NCBI GenBank assembly: GCA_051000755.1
Contig: JBPCNZ010000143.1
Span: forward strand, 5,596 to 69,595
Source: JALZAH01 sp051000755
Lineage (GTDB): Bacteria > Actinomycetota > Acidimicrobiia > Acidimicrobiales > Palsa-688
DNA length: 64,000 nt
Direction: 5' to 3'
How positions within the stretch are numbered: the first letter of the stretch is position 1; the number at the start of each line of letters is the position of its first letter. Of this stretch, positions 17,573 to 26,289 are shown one piece after another. The notes beneath the pieces were generated by a model. It was given only the letters and a program-made list of their open reading frames with translations. It was not told the origin of the DNA and ran no database searches. Both the position numbers and the translations under genes were made by a program.

Positions 17573-19543
17573 ATGTTGTTGGAGTCGATCACCTGTCCTG
17601 CTGATCTGCGGAAACTGGATGCGGTGGAGCTGGAGACCCTGGCGGCGGAGATCCGAGCGTTCATCGTCCAGGCGGTCTCGGTCACCGGCGGGCACCTCGG
17701 TTCCAACCTGGGCGCGGTCGAGCTGACCCTGGCCCTGCACCGGGTGTTCAACTCCCCACGCGACATCCTCCTCTGGGACACGGGCCACCAGGCCTACGTG
17801 CACAAGATCGTGACCGGCCGGCGGGAGATGTTCGACACCCTCCGCCAGCCCGGCGGCCTGTCCGGCTACCCGTCCCGAGCCGAGTCGGTCCACGACTGGG
17901 TGGAAAACAGCCATGCCTCCACCATCCTCTCCTACGCCCACGGGGTGGCCGCCGGGGTGGCCCGCAGCGCCACCCCCGACCGCCGGGTGGTGGCCGTGAT
18001 CGGGGACGGGTCGATGACCGGCGGTATGGCCTTCGAGGGGCTCAACAACCTGGGCCACTACGGCAGCCCGGTGGTCATCGTGTTGAACGACAATGGGCGC
18101 TCGTATGCCCCGACGATCTCCCGGCTCTCCGAGAGCCTGACCAAGCTGCGTCTTCACCCCGGCCTGCGATCAGTGCGGGGCCGCATGGAAGAGGCGCTGC
18201 GGGACCTTCCCGGCGTCGGGGGCGTGGCCTACCAAAGCCTCCAGGGCCTGTACTCCGCGGTCCGGGAGGTCATCGAGCCCCCGGCATTCTTCGAGGCCCT
18301 CGGCGTGCGCTACGTGGGCCCCATCGACGGCCACGACCAGTTGGGCGTGGAGATGGCCCTACGCCAGGCCACCGACTTCGAGGGGCCCATCGTGGTCCAT
18401 GTGGTGACGCAGAAGGGGCGTGGCTACGGCCCGGCGGAGACCGACGACGAGAAGTGCCTCCACGATGCCTCGGTGTTCGACCCGGCGGTCGGGCCCGACC
18501 CGGCGAGCAAGGGCCCGAAGGGCTACAGCCAGGCCTTCAACGAGGCCATGATCGCCCAGGGTGAGGCCCACGACGACGTGGTGGCCATCTCCGCGGCCAT
18601 GTCCGGACCGGTCGGCCTGCTGCCTTTCGCCGACCGCTGGCCTGATCGTTGCTTCGACGTCGGCATCGCCGAGCAGACGGCGGTGACCTCGGCCGCGGGC
18701 ATGGCCATGGCCGGCCTGCGACCCGTCGTGGCCGTCTACTCGACGTTCTTCAGCCGGGCGTTCGACCAGGCCAACCTGGACGTCGGCCTGCACGGGCTGC
18801 CCGTGGTCTTCGCGCTCGACCGGGCCGGGATCACCGGCGATGACGGCCCCAGCCACCACGGCATCCTGGACATGGCCCTGTGCCTGAAGATCCCGGGGAT
18901 GACCGTCTTCGCCCCGTCGTCCGCCCAGGAGCTCGGGGTCATGCTCGACACCGCCCTGAGCCTGTCGGGTCCGTCGTCCATCCGCTATCCGAAGACCGCA
19001 GCCCGGCAGGTGCCTCCCGATCAGGTCGGCTCGGGCCTGTCCGCTCGCAAGGTCCGCAGCGGCGACGGCTCCGTCTGCGTCCTGGCCGTCGGCAAGATGC
19101 TCGACGCCGCCGAGGAGGCCGCGGGGATCCTCGCCGCCGACGGTGTGGACATCACCATCTGGGACGTGCGCGTCGTCCGTCCCTTCGATCCGGCAATGAT
19201 CACCGACGCCGGCCGCCACGGACTGGTGGTGACGGTCGAGGACGGGATCCGCACCGGCGGTGCCGGTTCGGTCCTCGCCGACGCGGTGGCCGACCTGTCC
19301 GAGACCAGGGTGGGCCCGCCCGCCCTCGTCCTCGGGGTACCGACGTCATTCATTCCCCAAGGAAAGATCGACCGCATCCTGGCCCAGCTGGGCCTCGACG
19401 GTCCGGGCGTCGCGGCTGCCATTGCCAAGACGCTCCCCGGGCGCACCGATCTGGCCCGCGCATCGGATGCTGCCGTCCTCGAGCCACCCGCCCCCCACCT
19501 GGCTGCCGCCGCCGCCAACGACGGGGCCCTCCTCAAACCCTGA
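17573..19543 (+). CDS. dxs: 1-deoxy-D-xylulose-5-phosphate synthase
   Basis: A 656-residue thiamine-diphosphate enzyme that makes DXP from pyruvate and glyceraldehyde-3-phosphate, the entry step of the MEP isoprenoid pathway. Landmarks are GGHLGSNLGAVELTLALH, DTGHQAYVHKI, the ThDP/Mg motif GDGSMTGGMAFEGLNN, and the pyrimidine-domain GIAEQTAVTSAAGMA. Its place beside the carotenoid cluster suggests it boosts precursor supply. The last 40 or so residues are an Ala/Pro-rich tail not needed for catalysis. Confidence 0.96.
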   Translation: MLLESITCPADLRKLDAVELETLAAEIRAFIVQAVSVTGGHLGSNLGAVELTLALHRVFNSPRDILLWDTGHQAYVHKIVTGRREMFDTLRQPGGLSGYPSRAESVHDWVENSHASTILSYAHGVAAGVARSATPDRRVVAVIGDGSMTGGMAFEGLNNLGHYGSPVVIVLNDNGRSYAPTISRLSESLTKLRLHPGLRSVRGRMEEALRDLPGVGGVAYQSLQGLYSAVREVIEPPAFFEALGVRYVGPIDGHDQLGVEMALRQATDFEGPIVVHVVTQKGRGYGPAETDDEKCLHDASVFDPAVGPDPASKGPKGYSQAFNEAMIAQGEAHDDVVAISAAMSGPVGLLPFADRWPDRCFDVGIAEQTAVTSAAGMAMAGLRPVVAVYSTFFSRAFDQANLDVGLHGLPVVFALDRAGITGDDGPSHHGILDMALCLKIPGMTVFAPSSAQELGVMLDTALSLSGPSSIRYPKTAARQVPPDQVGSGLSARKVRSGDGSVCVLAVGKMLDAAEEAAGILAADGVDITIWDVRVVRPFDPAMITDAGRHGLVVTVEDGIRTGGAGSVLADAVADLSETRVGPPALVLGVPTSFIPQGKIDRILAQLGLDGPGVAAAIAKTLPGRTDLARASDAAVLEPPAPHLAAAAANDGALLKP

Positions 19544-19598
19544 GCGCCCCGGTGGTGGCAGACTGAGGGCAGCGACCGTTCATGGCAAGGAGCGAACG

Positions 19599-19961
19599 AT
19601 GGGCTTCATGGACCGGGTACGGGAGACGGCCACCGACGTGGTGGCCTCCGCCCAGGACGGCATCACCAAGAGCCAGGCCAAGCTTGACCAGGCCCAGGCC
19701 AAGCGGGACGCGGAGGAGATGTTCAAGGTCCTCGGCCAGGCCTACTACGCCCACCACGTGGGACGAGCCGACCTGAGCCAGGTCGAGCGCTTGGCCGCCG
19801 GCATGGACGCGACCATGGGCCCCATCGAGGTCCGGTTGGGACCGGTGCCCTTCCCGGCGCCGGCGCCGGAGCCGGGCGGCGTCGCCCCCGACACCTCGGG
19901 CTGGGCGCCGCCGACCGACGCCCCCTCACCACCGCCGGCCGGACCCGGGCCGTTGCCCTGA
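19599..19961 (+). CDS. Small helical protein with Pro-rich tail, unknown function
   Basis: I do not recognise a named family. The 120-residue product has a helical, charged N-terminal two-thirds (TKSQAKLDQAQAKRDAEEMF) that could form a coiled coil, then a Pro/Ala-rich tail. There is no signal peptide or membrane segment. AAGGAG lies 6 nt upstream of ATG 19599, a strong start. It is 55 bp downstream of dxs and may be read from the same transcript. Confidence 0.75.
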   Translation: MGFMDRVRETATDVVASAQDGITKSQAKLDQAQAKRDAEEMFKVLGQAYYAHHVGRADLSQVERLAAGMDATMGPIEVRLGPVPFPAPAPEPGGVAPDTSGWAPPTDAPSPPPAGPGPLP

Positions 19962-19987
19962 GCCCACGCCGGTTCGCCGACGGCGGC

Positions 19988-21658
19988 TCAGCCCAGGCGT
20001 TCGACTTCGAGTGAGCCTTCCTTCTCGGACGAACGGATCTGCTTCTTGTCGAACTTGCCGACCGATGTCTTGGGCAACTCGGCGACGAAGGACCACCGCT
20101 CCGGCACCCACCAGGACGGAACTCGCTCCTTGAGCCAGGCGGCCAGGGCCTCGGCACTGATCTGGGAATCCGACCGGCGGACCACGACCGCCAGGGGCCG
20201 CTCGGTCCAGCGCTCATCGGCGACCCCCACGACGCTGGCCTCGGCCACCTCGGGGTGGCCGGCCAGCTCAGTCTCCAGGGCCACCGAGGAGATCCATTCC
20301 CCGCCGGACTTGATGACGTCCTTGACCCGGTCGCTGATCTGGATGAAGCCGTAGTCGTCGATGCTGCCGATGTCGCCGGTGCGCAACCAGCCGTCGTGGA
20401 ACTTCTCCTCGGCCGGATCCTGGTAGTACGACCCGGTGATCCACGGTCCTCGCACCTCGATCTCGCCGGTCGCCCGACCGTCCCACGGGGCGATCTCGCC
20501 TGAGTCGGTCACGATGCGGATCTCCACACCGGGCACGATCCGCCCGGTCCGGGCCCGCCATTCGACGCTGTCGGCGTTCTCCTGGACCGGTGGCTCGCTG
20601 AGGGCGCAGATGGGGCTGGTCTCGGTCATGCCCCAACCCTGGATGATGCGGACCCCGAGCCGGTCGAAGCGCTCGATCATCGACGGCGGCAGGGCCGCCC
20701 CGCCACTGTTGAGGCACTTGATCGACGACAGGTCGGTGTCGGGGTGCTCGTCGACGTAGGCCAGCAGCGAGCCCCAGATGGTCGGGACTCCCGCCGAGAC
20801 GGTCGGCCTGGCCTTGGCGATCATCTGGGCGATGGGCTCGCCCTGCAAGAACCGCGACGGCATGACCATGTCGGCGCCGTTCATCCAGCACACGTAGGGA
20901 TAGCCCCAGGCGTTGACATGGAACATGGGGACGATGACCAGGGCCCGCTCCCGCTCCGAGAACACCATGCTCGACGCCGCGTTGTTGACCGCGAAGGCGT
21001 GCAGGAACGTCGAGCGGTGGCTGTAGACGACACCCTTGGGATCGCCGGTGGTGCCACTGGTGTAACACATGGCCGCCGCCGACCGTTCGTCGATCGGGGG
21101 CCAGTCGAAACCGGGCTCCTCGGCGGCCAGCAGCTCCTCGTAGGCCAGGACCGAGTCGAAGGCGGCGCCCAGCTCGGGGGCAACCGGGACCCCGTCGTCG
21201 ACGACGATCACGTGCTCGACGCCGATGAGCTCCGACGCCACCTTGGCCAGCACTGGTGTCACCGTGGCGTGGACGATGATCACCCGGTCGGCCGCCTCGT
21301 TGACGATGTGGATCAGCTGGTCGGGGAACAACCGCAGGTTGAGGGTGTGGACCACCGCCCCGATGCCGGGGATGGCAAAATAGGCCTCGACATGCTCGGA
21401 CGTGTTCCACATGAGGGTGGCCACCCGGTCACCGTGGACGATCCCGAGCCGGCGCAGGGCGCCCGCCAGTCGTTCCGTCCGCTCCGCTACCTCGCCGAAG
21501 GTGACCGTGTGGAAACCGGTGCCGTCGTAGGTGAGCACCTTGCTGCGCCGGTGGACACGTTGGCCGTGCCGGAACAACGAGGTGATGCTCAGATCGACGT
21601 CCTGCATGGTTGAGAGCAACGGGTCCCCCTCGGTGGACGCACCGATGGTCGGGTGCAC
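19988..21658 (-). CDS. Long-chain acyl-CoA synthetase (AMP-binding)
   Basis: A 556-residue adenylate-forming ligase that activates a fatty acid to acyl-AMP and then acyl-CoA. Motifs are CYTSGTTGDPKGVVYSHRS (P-loop), GWGMTETSP, and the C-terminal hinge and catalytic region YGFIQISDRVKDVIKSGGEW with PKTSVGKFDKK. An alternative start at ATG 21607 (MQDVDLSITSLF) is equally plausible. The chain-length preference cannot be read from sequence. It converges on the small helical protein gene. Confidence 0.92.
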   Translation of the reverse strand: MHPTIGASTEGDPLLSTMQDVDLSITSLFRHGQRVHRRSKVLTYDGTGFHTVTFGEVAERTERLAGALRRLGIVHGDRVATLMWNTSEHVEAYFAIPGIGAVVHTLNLRLFPDQLIHIVNEAADRVIIVHATVTPVLAKVASELIGVEHVIVVDDGVPVAPELGAAFDSVLAYEELLAAEEPGFDWPPIDERSAAAMCYTSGTTGDPKGVVYSHRSTFLHAFAVNNAASSMVFSERERALVIVPMFHVNAWGYPYVCWMNGADMVMPSRFLQGEPIAQMIAKARPTVSAGVPTIWGSLLAYVDEHPDTDLSSIKCLNSGGAALPPSMIERFDRLGVRIIQGWGMTETSPICALSEPPVQENADSVEWRARTGRIVPGVEIRIVTDSGEIAPWDGRATGEIEVRGPWITGSYYQDPAEEKFHDGWLRTGDIGSIDDYGFIQISDRVKDVIKSGGEWISSVALETELAGHPEVAEASVVGVADERWTERPLAVVVRRSDSQISAEALAAWLKERVPSWWVPERWSFVAELPKTSVGKFDKKQIRSSEKEGSLEVERLG

Positions 21659-21766
21659 GGTTTGTCGGCCTTGAACCTAGCGGGCGGTTTCGCGCCCCGT
21701 CCCCAGGCCGGGCGCGGAGCCGGCACGTAGGGGGAACGGTAGGATCGGCGCCGTCGTCCCCCTCCC

Positions 21767-23482
21767 ATGAGCGCTACCGCCCCCCCGATCGATCCGGCTG
21801 GACTGACCCCAGGCTGGGCGGCGCGGGCCCGGGTCGTCGGTCACCAGGCGCTGCGCCGGGCCCCGGCCGGGATCGTCTCGCTCGGACCGACCCTCCTGGC
21901 CGTGGCCCTGGCGATCATGGTGGCGGTGCTGCACTGGAAAGGTGTCGACCAGGCCGCCCAGGCCTACCGGGTCCTCCAGGTCAAGACCCACGGCCTGGCC
22001 CTGTGGGACAGCGGCTGGTACGGCGGCAACTATCCGCTCGGTTACAGCGTCGTGTTCCCCGTGGTGGGCGCCGTGGTCGGGCTCCCCGCAGCCGCCGCCG
22101 CGGCCGCGGCCGGCGCCTCGTGGGCCTTTGACCGGTTGGTGACCCCGGTGTTCGGGAAGCGTCCGCTGGGCGTCTGGTATTTCTCGGCGTCCACCATCCT
22201 GGCCGTGGCCATCGGGCAGCTCCCCTTCCTCGCCGGCGAGGCCCTCGGCATGGCCGCCCTGGTCGCCCTGACCCGACAGCGGCGGATCACCGCCCTGGCC
22301 CTCGTCGTGGCCGCCGCCTCCTGCTCACCGTTGGCTGCGGCCTTCGCGGTGTTGGCCTGCGCGGCCTGGTTCTGGCACCGCCGGGGCCAGCGCCTGTGGA
22401 TCGGCGTTGTTGCCGGCGCCGCCGTGGCGGTGATCGCGGGGCTGGGCCTGCTGTTCCCGGGCACCGGACCGTTCCCGTTCCCGTGGGTCGGCCTCATGAT
22501 CTCGCTCGGGGCCTGTGCGATGCTCGCCACCTCCCTGGTGCGGGCCACCCCGGTGCTCCGCACGGCCGCCGCCCTCTATGCCGTGGCTTCCCTGGCGTCG
22601 TTCATGATCGCCAACCCGGTGGGAGGCAACGCCCCCCGGCTGGCCGCCACCGTGGGCGTGCCCCTGCTGTTCTGCCTGGTCGCGGCACCGGGCGGCGCAC
22701 CCTTCACGACCTTCACGGCCACGCCGGCGTGGGCCGACCCGGGGCGGTGGTCGCTGGGCCGATGGTGGCGCCCGACCCTGATGGTGGGAGCTCTGGGCGC
22801 GCTGGCCACCTGGCAGTGGGGACCGGGTCTGGGGGTGGTCACGTCCCCGGCCAGCGATCCGGCCCTCGCGGCGTCCTACTACCAGCCGGTGGTCCACCAG
22901 ATCGAGGCCCGCAGCCACGGTCCGGTGCGGGTGGAGATCCCCCCGACCCGCCAACACTGGGAGGCGGCCTGGGTGGCTCCCTTCGTCTCGTTGGCCCGCG
23001 GCTGGGAGCGCCAACTGGACATCGCCGACAACCCCATCTTCTACCAGCCCGGCACGCTGGACCCGGGGTCGTACCGCCGCTGGCTGCTGGCCAACGGCGT
23101 GACCTGGGTTGCTCTGCCCGCCACCGCCCTGGACTACGCCGGCACCGGCGAGGCCGGCTTGCTCCACGCCGGCGAGGTCCGGGGCCTGCACCTGACGTGG
23201 TCGAACCGGCACTGGAAGCTGTGGCGGGTCACCGGCACGCCCGGTCTGGTCAGCGGTCCCGCCATCCTGGGCGCCCTCGCCCCCGATCAGGTTCATCTGA
23301 CCTTCTCCCGCCCGGGGGCGGCCACCGTGCGGGTCCGCTACAGCTCGTTTACGGCGGTGACCGGCGGCACCGCCTGCGTACGCCCTGACGCCGCCGGATG
23401 GACCACGGTCAAGGCCACGGCGGCCGGACCGGTGGCGCTCGGCACCTCGGTGTTCACCCACCGCTCCTTGGTGTGCGCCTGA
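21767..23482 (+). CDS. Multi-pass membrane protein, unknown function
   Basis: A 571-residue protein with about nine or ten predicted membrane helices in residues 35-350, then a soluble, probably extracytoplasmic C-terminal half rich in beta-type sequence. An early loop has WDSGWYGGNYPLGYSVVFP, which recalls periplasmic loops of GT-C or polymer-processing membrane enzymes, but I cannot assign a family. A TAGGAT hexamer at 21740-21745 suggests a short leader before ATG 21767. Confidence 0.85.
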   Translation: MSATAPPIDPAGLTPGWAARARVVGHQALRRAPAGIVSLGPTLLAVALAIMVAVLHWKGVDQAAQAYRVLQVKTHGLALWDSGWYGGNYPLGYSVVFPVVGAVVGLPAAAAAAAAGASWAFDRLVTPVFGKRPLGVWYFSASTILAVAIGQLPFLAGEALGMAALVALTRQRRITALALVVAAASCSPLAAAFAVLACAAWFWHRRGQRLWIGVVAGAAVAVIAGLGLLFPGTGPFPFPWVGLMISLGACAMLATSLVRATPVLRTAAALYAVASLASFMIANPVGGNAPRLAATVGVPLLFCLVAAPGGAPFTTFTATPAWADPGRWSLGRWWRPTLMVGALGALATWQWGPGLGVVTSPASDPALAASYYQPVVHQIEARSHGPVRVEIPPTRQHWEAAWVAPFVSLARGWERQLDIADNPIFYQPGTLDPGSYRRWLLANGVTWVALPATALDYAGTGEAGLLHAGEVRGLHLTWSNRHWKLWRVTGTPGLVSGPAILGALAPDQVHLTFSRPGAATVRVRYSSFTAVTGGTACVRPDAAGWTTVKATAAGPVALGTSVFTHRSLVCA

Positions 23483-23513
23483 GCGCCGCAGCTGAGGAGG
23501 AGCCGTTCGGCCT

Positions 23514-23947
23514 TCAGGTCGCCAGGTTGGCCACGCCCACCGCGTGCTCGGGCGTCAGGTGCACGAGGAGCTCGCCGGGTACCCCGTTGCGCTGGCCCAT
23601 CTCCTCGGCCCGGTCCTGACCCAGGTACCGACCACCGATGCGGGCGGCCCACGGGCGGACCTCGGCCACGTCGTGGGAGATCGCCACCGGTCCCTCGACG
23701 GTCACGAACGAGAAGGGCGGCCGGTCGTCCTAGACCGCCAGCGAGGCCCTCCCGAGTGGACCAGGTTGCGCCCCTTGACGGTCTCGGCCCCGGTGTTGAA
23801 CACGATGGTCCCGTCGTCGCCCACGTCGAACCAGATGGGAGCAACATGGGCCCGACCGTCGGGCCGAACCGTGGCCAGCAGGGCCGGGCGGGCGGGGAGG
23901 GCACGCAGAAACGCATCGATCTGTTGACGGGACAGGGATTCAGCCAT
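23514..23947 (-). pseudogene. PPOX-class (F420/FMN split-barrel) oxidoreductase, broken by frameshift and stop
   Basis: The N-terminal half reads MAESLSRQQIDAFLRALPAR, then RPDGRAHVAPIWFD and TGAETVKGRNLVHSG, a typical split-barrel flavin/F420 enzyme. The C-terminal half is in another frame: DDRPPFSFVTVEGPVAI to HAVGVANLAT. The switch falls at the GGG of 23751-23753 and is explained by loss of one base. Just after it the second frame has a TAG (23732-23730) where the family has a short acidic linker. Repairing both gives about 145 residues, the family length. Confidence 0.8.
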
Positions 23948-24005
23948 GGAGTCATCTTGGCCTCTGTTTCCCTCTTGAGCGGTGGCCCGTGGCACGATGA
24001 ACCCC

Positions 24006-26135
24006 ATGGTCCCCACTACTCGCCGTCACGCCCTGGCCACTTTCGGTGCGCTGGTCGCCGGTGCCACCCTGGCGTTCAGCAGCCCCGCCTCGGCCAGCAC
24101 GACCTGGCCCACCTACCACGCCACACCCGACCGCCTGGGCGCCGACACCAGCGAGCTGAGCTTGTCCCCGTCGACCCAGGCGTGGCGAGCGACCCTCGAC
24201 GGGGCGGTGTACGGCCAGCCGGTCGTGGCCAACGGCCTGATCTACGTGGCCACCGAAAACAACACCGTCTACGCCCTGAGCGCCCACGACGGCAGCGTGG
24301 TGTGGGAACACAACGTCGGCACCCCGCTGCACGGCGTGGGGGCGGCCGCCGGATGCGGAGACATCGACCCGCTCGGCATCACCTCGACTCCGGTGATCGA
24401 CCCGCTCAGCGGGACGCTCTATGTGGTGGCGGAGATCGCCAGTGGCTCGGGGCAGGGGGCGGTGGTCCACCACCAACTGATCGGCCTGAACCCCTCCACC
24501 GGAGCCGTCGGCGTCTCCACCAGCGCCGAGCCACCCATCGGGTCCGCGCTCCCCGCGGGACAGTCCACCGTCTGGCTGCAACAGCGGGGCGCCCTGGCCG
24601 TCGCCAACGGACGGGTCTACGTGACCTACGGCGGCCTGGCCGGGGACTGCGGGATCTACCACGGTTGGGTCGTGGGCGTGGACGAGAACGCGGCCCGTCC
24701 GAGTGTGAGCTACGACGTCACCCCCAACGGTCAGGGCGGTGCGATCTGGGGACCGAGCGGGGCCGCCATCGACGGCGGCGGCAACATCTATGTCGCCACC
24801 GGCAACCCCAACAACCCCCAGAACCCCCCGGTCGATGACAGCGAGAGTGCCGTCAAGCTCGACCCCAGCCTCAACCGGCTGGCCGCCTACCGCGACACGC
24901 TGGCGACCAACGACGCCGACCTGGCCACCAACGGCATCACCGTGCTCCCCGGAGGCCTGGTGTTCGCCGTGGGCAAGACCGATGTCGGCTACCTGTTGGC
25001 CAGCTCCAACCTCGCCCCCGTGGCCGCCATCGCCGGGGTGTGCGGCGGAGACCCCGACGGGGGGAACGCCTACGATGCGTCGACCAACACCCTCTACGTG
25101 CCCTGCCGGAACGGTACCATCCAACCGGTCAACCTGACCACCCATGCGGTGAAGCCGGCGATCGGCGGGGTGAACGGGCCGCCCATCCTGGTCAACGGTG
25201 ACCTGTGGGCGGTGTCCTATCCCGGGAGCTCGCTCTTCGACATCGCTCCGGCGACCGGAACAAAGGTGCAGACCCTCAGCACCGGCTCGCCGGTGACGAC
25301 CTTCGCGTCGCCGTCGGCCGCAGACGGACTGGTCCTGATCGGTACCAGCACCGGTGTCACCGCCTTCGCCGGGCCCGGAGGACCTCCGACAGGGGGCACT
25401 GACCCGGTCACCGCCTACTACAACCAACTCGGAGGGGGGACCTCCTACCTGGGCGGGCCCCGCGACAATGTGCACCCCCTAGCCGGTGGCGAGGCTGAGG
25501 ACTTCGTGGGTGGGTCGATCTACTGGTCGCCGGGAACCGGGGCCCATGCCGTCCGCGGTGCGATCCTGGCCCACTACCAGGCCCTGGGTGGCCCGGCCGG
25601 GTTCTTGGGCTTCCCCCTCAACGATGAGACGGCCACGCCGGACACCTTCGGGCGGTACAACCACTTCTCCAATGACGGCTCGATCTACTGGACGCCGGTC
25701 ACAGGTGCGTGGTCCGTCCACGGTGCGATCCAGGACCACTGGGCCGCCTTGCGCTGGGAGGCAGGTCCCCTCGGTTATCCCATCACCGACGAGAACGGCA
25801 CGCCCGACGGGATCGGGCGGTACAACCACTTCTCCAATGTCGGCTCGATCGATACTGGGTCGATCTACTGGACGCCGGCCACAGGGGCATGGTCGGTGCG
25901 TGGTGCGATCGAGGCCCACTGGGCGGCGTTGCGGTGGGAGGCGGGTCCCCTCGGCTATCCGGTGACTGATGAGAATGGCACGCCCGACGGGGTGGGGCGC
26001 TACAACCACTTCTCCAACAATGGTTCGATCTATTGGACGCCGGCGACGGGGGCGTGGTCGGTCCACGGTGCGATCTACGGTCTGTGGGCGTTCGCTGCGT
26101 TGGGAGGCGGGTCCCCTCGGCTATCCGACCAGTGA
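24006..26135 (+). CDS. Secreted PQQ-type beta-propeller protein with LGFP repeats (3' frameshift)
   Basis: The 709-residue product begins with a twin-Arg-like signal (TTRRHALATFGALVAGATLA, cleavage near ASAS). Residues about 35-465 form a PQQ-like propeller (YVATENNTVYALSAHDGSVV and similar blades). The C-terminal 240 residues are LGFP repeats (GPLGYPITDENGTPDGIGRY), a wall-associated module of mycolata and relatives. A single extra T at 26091-26092 shifts the frame; the other frame continues LGYPTSDEYAIPVGRQNNF to a stop at 26232, finishing a last repeat. The product is likely extracellular and wall-bound; its ligand is unknown. Confidence 0.88.
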   Translation: MVPTTRRHALATFGALVAGATLAFSSPASASTTWPTYHATPDRLGADTSELSLSPSTQAWRATLDGAVYGQPVVANGLIYVATENNTVYALSAHDGSVVWEHNVGTPLHGVGAAAGCGDIDPLGITSTPVIDPLSGTLYVVAEIASGSGQGAVVHHQLIGLNPSTGAVGVSTSAEPPIGSALPAGQSTVWLQQRGALAVANGRVYVTYGGLAGDCGIYHGWVVGVDENAARPSVSYDVTPNGQGGAIWGPSGAAIDGGGNIYVATGNPNNPQNPPVDDSESAVKLDPSLNRLAAYRDTLATNDADLATNGITVLPGGLVFAVGKTDVGYLLASSNLAPVAAIAGVCGGDPDGGNAYDASTNTLYVPCRNGTIQPVNLTTHAVKPAIGGVNGPPILVNGDLWAVSYPGSSLFDIAPATGTKVQTLSTGSPVTTFASPSAADGLVLIGTSTGVTAFAGPGGPPTGGTDPVTAYYNQLGGGTSYLGGPRDNVHPLAGGEAEDFVGGSIYWSPGTGAHAVRGAILAHYQALGGPAGFLGFPLNDETATPDTFGRYNHFSNDGSIYWTPVTGAWSVHGAIQDHWAALRWEAGPLGYPITDENGTPDGIGRYNHFSNVGSIDTGSIYWTPATGAWSVRGAIEAHWAALRWEAGPLGYPVTDENGTPDGVGRYNHFSNNGSIYWTPATGAWSVHGAIYGLWAFAALGGGSPRLSDQ
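25653..26130 (+). repeat. Tandem coding repeats (LGFP), about 165-180 bp each
   Basis: Copies beginning at 25653, 25818 and 25998 share long near-identical stretches, each encoding a RYNHFSN-SIYWTP-TGAWSV unit. The second copy is 15 bp longer because of an in-frame duplication that adds the residues DTGSI. Confidence 0.8.
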
Positions 26136-26232
26136 CGAATATGCCATCCCCGTGGGGCGGCAGAACAACTTCGTTTCCGGGACCATCAGTTGGAACGCAA
26201 CCACAGGAGCCACGACGGCCAGGACCGGCTGA
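26136..26232 (+). pseudogene. Out-of-frame tail of the LGFP protein
   Basis: Reads in the +1 frame relative to the preceding gene and encodes the end of a final LGFP-type repeat (DEYAIPVGRQNNFVSGTISW), stopping at 26232. Removing one T near 26091 would join it to the gene. Confidence 0.7.
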
Positions 26233-26289
26233 CGCCGTCTACCGTGAGTCGGGTGCGGTCCGGGGGACCGCGGAGAGGAACAAGAACCG

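Noticed and set aside
23338..23955. 205-codon minus-strand ORF across the PPOX gene
   Set aside because: Its translation is not flavoprotein-like; the recognisable PPOX halves lie in the other two frames.
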